From Branchiostoma floridae (Eukaryota; Chordata; Leptocardii; Amphioxiformes; Branchiostomatidae): a stretch of DNA of 64,000 nt. The stretch's first letter is position 1; each line of letters begins with the position of its first letter. Below, in pieces: positions 21,001 through 29,458 of this stretch. The notes under the pieces were generated by a model that was not told the origin of the DNA, searched no databases, and was given only the letters and a program-made list of their open reading frames with translations. The position numbers were made by a program, and so were the translations under genes. The stretch is from NCBI RefSeq assembly GCF_000003815.2, contig NC_049995.1, positions 2,304,994-2,368,993 of the forward strand, given 5' to 3'.

Positions 21001-22237
21001 NNNNNNNNNNNNNNNNNNNNNNNNNNNNNNNNNNNNNNNNNNNNNNNNNNNNNNNNNNNNNNNNNNNNNNNNNNNNNNNNNNNNNNNNNNNNNNNNNNNN
21101 NNNNNNNNNNNNNNNNNNNNNNNNNNNNNNNNNNNNNNNNNNNNNNNNNNNNNNNNNNNNNNNNNNNNNNNNNNNNNNNNNNNNNNNNNNNNNNNNNNNN
21201 NNNNNNNNNNNNNNNNNNNNNNNNNNNNNNNNNNNNNNNNNNNNNNNNNNNNNNNNNNNNNNNNNNNNNNNNNNNNNNNNNTGCACTTTCTGAGCCTCTG
21301 ACCTTTTGCGCAATATATTGTCTTACTTCTTACATGATTGTAATCCTACGACCTTTTCTAGCGTCCTGCCCCGAAGGTTATACCATGTGGCGTGAAACCT
21401 GCTACAAAGCGTTCAACGAATATAAATTCATGGTGTCGACCCGGTTCAGCGAAGCGACCGAGACCTGTCGCAAAGATGGCGGTACCCTCGCCATGCCCCG
21501 AGACGCTGAGACTAACAAGTTCCTAGTCTCCTTGGAGCGAAACAAAGGGAGCTTTTACTGGATCGGCCTGCACGATCAGCGCTCGGAGGGAAAGTTTGAG
21601 TGGGTGGACGGGTCTGCGCTTGGAAAGTACAGCTCGTGGACTGTGGAACAACCAGACAGCAGATACGGGGATGAAGACTGCGTTGCTTTCTCCAGCCATT
21701 CCGGTCGGGGGCATTGGTATGCCTTGAAATGCCACTACAGATCATACATCTTCTGCCAGGTGGCTCCAGGTACTTCACTCAAAAGGCACCATTTATCTAG
21801 TCTCCAAGCAGNNNNNNNNNNNNNNNNNNNNNNNNNNNNNNNNNNNNNNNNNNNNNNNNNNNNNNNNNNNNNNNNNNNNNNNNNNNNNNNNNNNNNNNNN
21901 NNNNNNNNNNNTTGTTCTAAATGATATATATGTAATACAGTAGAAGCCGCTTTATTGCACAGCCTATTTGCCAGCTTATTTTGTGCCATTATCCGGCTGG
22001 CGCGATAATGCGAAGTTATCTGAGGTGGACCGCACTGGTTTGGGATTCCGTGAAGCTAAAAGAAGTGTGCGTTAATCTGTTGTGCAATTAATTGGCTTCT
22101 ACTGTATGGGATTATATAAAATATGTCTAAAGGATAACACAGCTGAATATATATTCTCTTTACAATCTAATTATAGAAAGTTATTCTCATTTTCCTTCAT
22201 TCATTGATTTACAGGACGTATCTACGAGCTCTCATGA
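18002..22237 (+). CDS. Type II membrane collagen-stalk C-type lectin, copy C (gapped)
   Basis: Plus-strand exons seen: 18002-18041, 18954-19046, 20581-20691, start of the collagen exon 20885-20918 (continues into gap 20919-21281), lectin-domain exon 21362-21769, terminal exon 22215-22237. The transmembrane exon is missing and must lie in gap 19631-20208. All visible junctions are phase 1. Exon 1 encodes [13 protein letters not shown]; the neck exon has an extra KENA and heptad-like spacing (KLSREIDKLRTELQL). The lectin domain has WIGL, six cysteines and QPD. It carries a two-residue insertion (FMVSTRFSEA versus FVGTFSEA) and reads WYALKC where the others have WYD. The D-to-A change removes a side chain that binds Ca2+ in sugar-binding family members. 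The terminal exon gives GRIYELS and stop. The total length cannot be given because of the gaps. Confidence 0.82.
19391..19600. mobile_element. MITE with TACTGTAAAT end, next to a gap
   Basis: Starts TACTGTAAATGCAGAAATG and repeats TTCGCGGT and ACCACCGCGAACAT several times in both orientations. The right end probably falls at or in the gap starting at 19631. Same family as 7716-7803 and 26479-26660. Confidence 0.7.
19631..20208. other. Assembly gap, expected to hold the transmembrane exon of lectin C
   Basis: A run of 578 N. By comparison with genes A and D, the 123-129 nt transmembrane exon should lie between 19046 and 20581; the sequenced remainder of that interval does not contain it. Confidence 0.75.
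20249..20422. repeat. Near-perfect palindrome (about 77-bp arms) in lectin C intron
   Basis: Left arm 20249-20325 and right arm 20345-20422 are inverted copies (GTTACAACAATTTTCATC at one end, GATGAAAATTGTTGTAAC at the other; GATGTCTACCA and TGGTAGACATC at the loop). They differ at two or three positions, with a 19-base loop. Gene D has continuous intron sequence at the same place without this insert, so it is a recent foldback insertion. No open frame. Confidence 0.85.
20919..21281. other. Assembly gap covering most of the collagen exon of lectin C
   Basis: 363 N replace the repetitive Gly-X-Y coding sequence. The exon start (AGTCTCTTGGACC) is present before the gap and intron sequence (ACCTTTTGCGCAATATA) follows it. 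The stalk length of copy C is therefore unknown. Confidence 0.85.
21936..22106. mobile_element. MITE with TACAGTAGAAGCC ends, lectin C last intron
   Basis: Ends TACAGTAGAAGCCGCTTTAT and AATTGGCTTCTACTGTA are inverted repeats; GCACAGCC and GTGCAATT extend them. Sister copy of the interrupted element at 12886-13176. It sits between the lectin-domain exon and the terminal exon. Confidence 0.8.
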
Positions 22238-23405
22238 GACGATTTGCAGATCGCGCGCTGCCGTCTTCTGATTTTTCTTAGAAAACAGAAAGAATAGGAA
22301 ACTGAAGTTTTAAATTATTAGTCTGTTAAATGATATTCTAATACACATGTTAGCAATTGACGAGTTTCGTGTAAAATGTGATTATGTCACTCACACACTA
22401 GAGCTTGTGAGTTTTCTTCAAATTTTTCGATGTTTTTTTTTCTGTTTTTCATTTGATTTTTTTTCTTACATTTGCTCAGATGTTCCATTTAAGAACAATG
22501 AATAGTATGTAATTTAATTAAGGCTAATGGTTGTAAATTTAATGATGGCTATTTTCTGAATATATATATATATATATATATAAACAGGACAGCTTTGCTT
22601 GTCACATAACCTGTTCAATGGGATTGCAAAATGCAGTTTTATGTCCTGTCAAATATATTTAACTTTGTATGAGTTGATCTTGTAAAACTTTTATTCCAGG
22701 GAAATGCCAGACCCTGGATCTATAAAAAGATATACTAGTAACAGAAAACATTAGTAAGGTTTACTATGGTCTGGACTTGAGTGACAGTCGACAAAAAATA
22801 GTTGTGGCATGAGAGCTAAAAACAGACGATTGGACATTCAATGATTATTTTGAGCTTTACAATGTGGTTTGCTGGAGATTTAGAAGTGATAGAGTAGAAG
22901 CTTAAGCGCCGTCTGCCATGTTATTTGTTTTAACCAGTTATTTGTCAACCTGTATTTGTTGTGACCAGCTCTAGGCTATACTATTATAGAACAAATACTG
23001 TTGTAGTGTCTAACAGGAAGAACAACTCACTTTTATTTTCGAGTGTGTAACTCAAGTCTCAAGTTGTTAATTAATGAATGAAGACCTTTATTGCACATTT
23101 TTGCCACACCGGGCTAAGTGCAGGTCACAACAAGACATGTTGAAAAGATACAGTTCACAGATACAAAATGAGACTATTGCTGGATAAATTCAACTTCTCC
23201 TCGCTTTTCTGTTATAGTGGAGATAAAAGAGCAGATATGTTTTATAATAATAAGGGACTGGACAAATTTGGCCACTATAGACAGGTGGCCTCTGTATAGA
23301 GGTGGCAACTTGTAGATAAAATACCCAAGGGACCGACAAAAAGTGGCCACTATGGACAGGTGGCCCCTCTGTAGAGGTGGCCCCTAATACAGGTTTGACT
23401 GTATA
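22238..23405. other. 3' region of lectin C and unclassified repeats
   Basis: To about 23000 the sequence resembles the 3' regions of the other lectin copies (AAGAACAATGAATAGTATGT, CTGTTTATA after a TA repeat at 22559-22580, CAGCTCTAGGCTATA). It then diverges before the SF3B6-like fragment seen behind A and B. At 23255-23405 there are repeated GTGGCCACTAT, GACAGGTGGCC and TAGAGGTGGC motifs ending in ACAGGTTTGACTGTA, typical of a dispersed repeat. The minus-strand frame at 23190-23657 is over repeat sequence and is not a gene. Confidence 0.55.
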
Positions 23406-23429
23406 TAGTGTCTTAAATAATCCTCTAGT

Positions 23430-23870
23430 CTTCTTTACGTTTCGGTAGCAAACTTTAATCTTTTGTAGTAAACTTTGATCTTTGGCTGATACAAATTGGT
23501 TTGGCTCTCGTGACAGGAGTAAATGGAGAGGCGGAGTTATTAAGTTTTTACATGAATATAATATGTCTCCACTGTTCAAAGTGTGACGATTGAAGACAAT
23601 CAAATACTGTAAGCTTTCATCTTTTCTGGTCCGTAAGTTGCCTGAGAAAAGATGCATATTGAATCGGCTCTCGTGACAGACTTAATTGGACCGGCGGAGT
23701 TATTACGTTTCTATGTGATACGTCTCGACGGTTCAAAGTGTTGAAGATTGAAGAAAGTAAACTTAAATCTTCTGTAGTCTGTAACTTCGGTTGATCAAAG
23801 ATACATATTGAACCGGCTATCGTGAAAGGCTTAAATAGACGAACGGTGTAGGACGTGTTTCTGCTGTCCA
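23430..23870 (+). promoter_or_regulatory. Shared upstream tandem repeat of lectin D
   Basis: About three units with ACTTTGATCTTTGGCTGAT, GGCTCTCGTGACAGG, AGGCGGAGTTATTAAG and ATGTCTCCACTGTTCAAAG, followed by GGTGTAGGACGTGTTTCTG and CTGTCCAGTCTCAAGCTG just before the ATG at 23894. Same block as before A, B and C. Confidence 0.62.
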
Positions 23871-23893
23871 GTCTCAAGCTGAAAATCGCCATC

Positions 23894-26800
23894 ATGTCGG
23901 AAGAGGATCAGCAATCCCAAGCCAACACTGGAGGTAACAAGTTTTTATTGTTTCTCTGCCTGATTCTTATTTTTCGACAAAAGACAGAAATTTGCCCACG
24001 CCACTTTGTAAGGGTTTCTGCTCACAGTGTTATCGCGTCAGACATATGCTGTGAATTTCCTGACTAAGTCTGATCTTAAAAAGATATATACTCAAAACGT
24101 CCCGAAAATCAGCAGAAAAAGAGGTGGACAAATATATTCGTTGGGTTCATTACATGGACTTTTCTAAAACCTTGCCTCCGCAATTTTGACACTTTTTGAA
24201 GGGTCACGTATCAGGGGTCATCGCGTCAGACAGATGACTTCTGAAAATAAACATTTCGATAAATTTGCAGTTTGTCTGATACCTGAATTGACCTGGGACA
24301 ACTTTGAGAAACTTCTTCAGATTATTTTACATGTACCATGTTTTTAAATATCAACATTTTCCCCAGGCACCACGCCCCAGCAGCAGTCCCAGACTTATTG
24401 GAGGTCCCTTGCGGACGCCGCTGCGAACATACCCAACACGATGTACGTCTCCAGAGCAGGTAAAATATTTTGATAGAAACGGCTTTCTGAGCCATGTTTG
24501 GGACCGTTTTCTCACCGCAAAAGCGCCACCTACATCGGCTACATGAGAAGCAGAACTCTAGTTAGAAGCTCTGACGAAGGTGTCTGAGAGACATCGAAAC
24601 GTAAGCAATGTAAGTACTTTCTGGTTGTGTAATAAGAATTCTACTTCATCCTATATTCTACCAACCTGATGAAACTTTTTTCGGGAGTCTAAAGCAGTTG
24701 TCACTAAGACGTTGTGACGTTACTTGAAATGATCTGATTCCTAATTAGTTCCTTCATCTATTATTACTGATGGAAGAGCCTGTGCACGATTTGTTACAAT
24801 AGCGCCACATATATTCATCAGAAAAGCGGTATCGTAATGAAGAATAGTAAGCAAATGCCCTAATTATAGAAGTATTGATTCAAAGCTTACAGTGAATATA
24901 GAGAAACACAACTTCAAAGAGTCTTCAAACATTTTGGAAAATGTTTCATTTATCTGACATCAACACAGGTGCAACGTACGATACGGGCGCTAACAACAAG
25001 ATTAAGACGAAGTATCGCAGCCTCCTCAAAAATCCGTTGCACACCGCTGGGTTTGTGTTCTGCCTGGTAGTCGCCATCATGCTGCCATATTTGACAGGTA
25101 CAGTAGGCCCGTTTTACTCTCGAAACAGAGGTTGGGTTTTGGCTTTTTCATGACGCGTTGCGGGCGTTTTCGCCGGGTTCTCCATTTTGTCCCGTTTTCT
25201 AAAACGTCAAAAAAACAGCCGAGGTCGAACCTTTGCTTTTTAGAGAGCAGGTCCTTTTAATTTATTTCTTCAAATTAGACATGATGACTTCATCAGGCTT
25301 GTCAGTTTAAAGCTCAGCTTGTCGGAGTATTAATTATAATAATCTGTCATTTTCGTTGAGTACCATTACTTTCGCCAAGAAGGTTATAGCATGTATATGT
25401 TTGGTACCGTGTAAATGTAGTTAATTATATAACTTAAGTGGCTACAAGTCGATTAATATGAAGCTATAGGTTGTTAGGTACTCTGAAATCGAATAATTGC
25501 CCCCCCCCCCCCCCCCGTACGGGTTTCTAAGGGACTGCAGCAGAAATTCTGTTTTTCCTATTTTGGAACCTGGACCAGTTATGGTTACCAATTTCGAATC
25601 AATCAAAGGGATAGGCAAAGTAACTAGTTCTCGGAAATAATGTACATGCGTTTGCGCAATTCGACCTTTACTTATACGCATGTTATCACCTCAATTGCAT
25701 CTTCAACACAGTTAAAGTCATCAGTCTGTCTGAGGATATGGCCAAACTGTCAAAAGAGATTGCCAAGCTCCGGACAGGACTGCGGTTTCCTGAACAAACT
25801 GATCTGGAAGGTAAGTACATAATGCCCTTGTATATAATGGATTGCCGATTTCTACCTAAGCCCTTGTTTATTGATACCAGAAAATACCTCATTTTCAACA
25901 ATTAGTTCGTAACTGGTAGCGAGTTCGGCTCGGAATCTAGAGGTCCTGAGTTAGATCCCCGCCGTGCCCCCGACGTTGTGCCGTTGGGGTTGTGCACTTT
26001 ACACAACCTTCCTCACAAGTTCACCCAGGTGTAAAAATGGGTACCTAACTTCGGTCGGGGAGGTAAAGGACTACCTTTACCTTCTGTCTGTACCGTGTAT
26101 GTGGCACTGCTAATATATAAGTTACGTATACAAGACTTTAGTGCAGTGCCACATTGTCCTCGTCTGTCCAAAAGCAAATAGTTGGTTTTTTTCTTCAAAA
26201 TGCTCACCATGTATGTACTTTTGTGTAACTCACGATGGTAGAAAAAATGTGGCGTGGTTGTAAAACCATAGATTCGTTTTATCAGAGTCTCTTGGACCTC
26301 TGAACCAAACTGGAACCATGGGGCCAGCTGGTCATCCTAGAGAAGGGGGAGTCATGGGATCGGGACCGACTGGCCCTGTGTCTGTCGGACCCCCAGGGGC
26401 AAAGGGAGCTACTGGACTAACTGAACGAGGTGAGGCATCAATAATAGTTTCTAAGCAAACTTCTGACCTTTTGCACAATACTGTAAATGTATTTAAGTTC
26501 GCGGGGATTTGATTTCGCGGTAGCACTATACACTGCGGTGGTTTTAAGTTCGCGGTAGCACCATGCACTGTAGTCTCTTACTGCCATGGAAAAATGTTCA
26601 CGGTGGTTTTAAGTTCGCGGTGACATTAAACCACCGCAAAAGTTTCTGTATCTACAGTATATTTTCTTACTAGCTGTACTTACTTGATTGTAATTCTTCA
26701 ACCTCGGGAAAGGGCCAAACTGTATTGTAGAAAAAGTTTTGAGTGGGAAGTCCAGGAATGTGTGATTCCGTTCTTGTACTCTTGTTGACCCTGCTGTACC

Positions 26801-27585
26801 GCTAGTTCACCATTATCCGTAGGGTAACCTTTATCCGTCCTTTTTAAGAACAATGTATTAAGGTATATCAAGTCGACAGATGGTGGTTTGAAACTATCTT
26901 GAAAATAGTACAATTTGAAACTACCGTTCATCGACTTCTGAATATCCCTGGCCTTGTTTAGCAGTGACAACGGATATAGGTTTAAGGCGGATAAAGGTTA
27001 AGTAACGTTATCAATCTAAATCTGTTTTTCTAGTGTCGTGTCCAGAAGGTTATACAAAGTGGCGCGGAACCTGCTACAAATTGTTCAACGAAGTCCCAAG
27101 GACCTTCAGCGATGCGGGTGAGACCTGTCGCAAAGATGGCGGCACCCTCGCCATGCCCCGAGACGCTTGGATCAACGGCTTCCTCGCCACCTTGTCTAAC
27201 CGCAACAACTATTACTGGATAGGTCTGCACGATCCGCGCACGGAGGGACAGTGGGAGTGGGTGGACGGGTCTAAGCTTAGAAAGTACAGCTCGTGGTCCG
27301 AGGGACAACCAGATAGCAAATACGGGAACGAAGATTGCGTTGTTTACAACAGTAATGTCCCTGTAGCCGGGTATTGGTATGACCTGGAATGCCACAACAA
27401 AGAATACTTCTTCTGCCAGGTGGCTCCAGGTACTTCACTCTAAAGCACCATAAATACTAGTATATAACGTTACATATTTTAATATTCTCTTTAGAATATT
27501 ATTGCCATCGCAGAACACATTTTCCCTCGTTCTTTAACTTACAGGACGTACTAGACGACAGGCTGAGCTCTCACCGCAATTATGA
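23894..27585 (+). CDS. Type II membrane C-type lectin with shortened collagen stalk, copy D
   Basis: Seven plus-strand exons, all phase 1: 23894-23933, 24367-24459, 24969-25097, 25712-25810, 26286-26429, 27034-27429, 27545-27585; 942 nt, 313 residues. N-terminus [13 protein letters not shown]; cytoplasmic segment; transmembrane segment ([16 protein letters not shown], about 71-87); neck (88-120, [15 protein letters not shown]); a collagen-derived exon of only 48 codons with few consecutive Gly-X-Y triplets; lectin domain (169-300) with WIGL, six cysteines, QPD and WYD. The terminal exon encodes [13 protein letters not shown] and stop, longer than in A and B because their third codon of this exon became a stop. 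The lectin domain is the most divergent of the four. With so little collagen, a stable triple helix is doubtful; trimerisation by the neck alone is possible (inference). Gene D is the closest to SF3B6, as in the presumed original order. Confidence 0.87.
24562..24624 (+). ncRNA. Hammerhead ribozyme-like motif
   Basis: The conserved core is present in order: CTGACGA (24571-24577), a hairpin GGTGTCT-GAG-AGACATC for stem II, GAAA (24596-24599), then a 4-bp stem III (ACGT with ATGT around loop AAGCA) and the expected U-A before the cleavage position (24611-24612). Stem I is short: GCT pairs with AGT, and AGAA with TTCT across an internal loop. Short type I hammerheads of this form are known from Penelope-like retroelements and related sequences, so this is probably a remnant of such an element in the second intron of lectin D. 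Catalytic activity is not shown. Confidence 0.6.
25500..25516. repeat. Poly(C) run
   Basis: A run of 17 C in the intron of lectin D; it may be a sequencing or assembly weak point. No function seen. Confidence 0.9.
25905..26165 (+). mobile_element. Second SINE family, copy in lectin D intron
   Basis: TAGCGAGTTCGGCTCGGAAT, GGTCCTGAGTTAGATCCCCG (degenerate B-box) and then GTGCACTTTACACAACCTTC, CCCAGGTGTAAAAATGGGTA, CCTAACTTCGGTCGGGGAGG. This order is typical of tRNA-derived SINEs common in marine deuterostomes. A very diverged relative may lie at 34325-34450 (GTTGTGTCCTTGTGAAAGGC, ACTTAACACCTATTTCCTCA). It sits between the neck and collagen exons. Confidence 0.72.
26479..26660. mobile_element. 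MITE with TACTGTAAAT ends, lectin D intron
   Basis: Starts TACTGTAAATGTATTTAAG and ends GTTTCTGTATCTACAGTA, with repeated TTTTAAGTTCGCGGT motifs inside. Same family as 7716-7803 and 19391-19600. It lies between the collagen and lectin-domain exons. Confidence 0.78.
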
Positions 27586-28590
27586 GACGATTTTCAGACC
27601 GTCTTCTTATTTTTCTTAGAAAACTCAACAGAAATAATACGAAACTGAAGTTCAAAAACTATTAGTTTGTTAGATTATACTCTAAGACACAATGCAAGGA
27701 ATTTGCGAGTTTCATGTATAACATTATAACTTGTGAAGATTTGTGTATTTTCTGTTTTTCGTTTGACATGTTCCATTGAAGAACAATTAATAGTATGTAC
27801 TTCGATTAATGCCAATGTATATGGTTTTAAATTTGATGATTGTTATAGAAAACAGACGATGGTGATAGAAAACTGGAAAGCTTTGCATGGGATTGAAGAA
27901 AAGATGCAAAATGTAGTTGTAAAGGACACGGGACTGCAACTTATACAACCATGACAGGTATATAGTTGTATGTGCTGTCAACGTTTTTGACTTAAGGAGT
28001 TGATCTTGTAAAACATTTATTCTACAGAAAATCCACTCCCTTTGTATACTAGTAAGCATAAAAAGACAAAAACGCCAGTAAGGTTTACTGTAACCTGGAC
28101 TTTGAGTGATAGTTGACAAAAAATATTTGTTGCATGACAACTAAAAACAAGCGATTGGGCATCATCATTTTATCTCCAAGCTGATCTTGCGACAGTACCA
28201 CAAAATAGTATCAAAAGATGGCAGAGTGAAGCCGGCTTAGGAGTGTGTTTTGCTACAAGGCAAATGGACACCTCTTGGCTGACTACACTTATGCCATCAT
28301 AGGATCTACTTAGAGATTAATCACCATCAAGTTGTAATGTTGTGTACTTGAGATTTAGAAGTGATAAAGTAGACGCGCTATCTACCCTGTTGAACAAAAA
28401 CTGCATATTTGTTGTAACCAGCTCTAGGCTACTGATATTATGAAACAAATACTGTTGAAATCCAACACAAAGCACAACTCGCCTTTTTGATAAAGCAACT
28501 CCAGTCTTTGCTAACGATTGGGTGGAGGGACAGCTGTCTTTTGTAACACCACCCTTTGCAAATTATGAATTATACACGTGAATTTAAATT
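27586..28590 (+). other. Probable 3' UTR and downstream region of lectin D
   Basis: Similar over much of its length to the regions behind genes A-C (GAAACTGAAGTTCAAAA, CATGACAACTAAAAACAAGCG, CAGCTCTAGGCTACTG, ACCACCCTTTGCAAATTATG). It includes an inserted segment at about 28185-28330 (GTGAAGCCGGCTTAGGAGTG) that is also found inverted near 50.1 kb. No clear AATAAA was seen at the end of the conserved part. Confidence 0.5.
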
Positions 28591-29458
28591 CCATGCTAAG
28601 CAATATACAATTTCTAGTAATTAGTAGCTCCATTTTGGCAATGTCTACTTGAAAATGATGACAACACTAAAAGAAATGATGCAGCGTTTCAACTAAGAGT
28701 TTGACCAAAATTTATTACGTATCTGGTTCATGTCCTTCTGTTAACTTGTATCTAGAGTTAAGGAATGTAAAGAACCAATGACAATGTACAAAAATCAGAT
28801 TTCTTTTCCTATGGTGACAATACTTTTTGTTGTTAATTTGCTTGGGGTATTTTTGGTCATTGTTCACTGAACACCACTACAGTGAGCACTTCTAAACTTT
28901 TATGATCATCATCATCAGTCACTCCTAAACTTTTATCATACTTAAAAAATGTGTGATACTAGTAGCTTCATGCTTACAAGAAGACTTTGGAGAGTAACAT
29001 GTATCACCAAGTTGATTGTAAAAGTTATGAAGATCAAAGAATATCAGTGTACAAACGTTATGCTTCACTGGATCTTTCATCTACAAACATACAAAAAAGT
29101 GACAGTACTAGTGTACAGTGTGCACCAGTTATCTAAACAACTTCATGCTTTAAAAGCAGCAAAACTAGAGACGAGTTTGGTTGCCCACATGTGATTCAAA
29201 TTTTTTGTTTATAAACATGGTTGTCCGATTCTATGACCAAACAATATTCCTTTTTAACAATGTTACATCATAGTTTTTGAGGGTCATAACTATAAATATG
29301 TTCCGGCAGTACATACGTTTCATGTATGTGTTTTTTTTACATATCTAGGCTCATAAAACATTCTTGGCTTCCTCATCACCAATACCTCGAAAAATATTTA
29401 GAGAAGCTGTCCTGACTAATTTTCAGTCCTGTAGGTACAAAAGTATCTGGTTCTAGTC
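28591..29458. other. Intergenic region between lectin D and SF3B6
   Basis: AT-rich sequence between the convergent 3' ends. The 81-codon frame at 28949-29194 has no family features. The SF3B6 3' UTR probably occupies the right end; no poly(A) signal was assigned. Confidence 0.5.
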
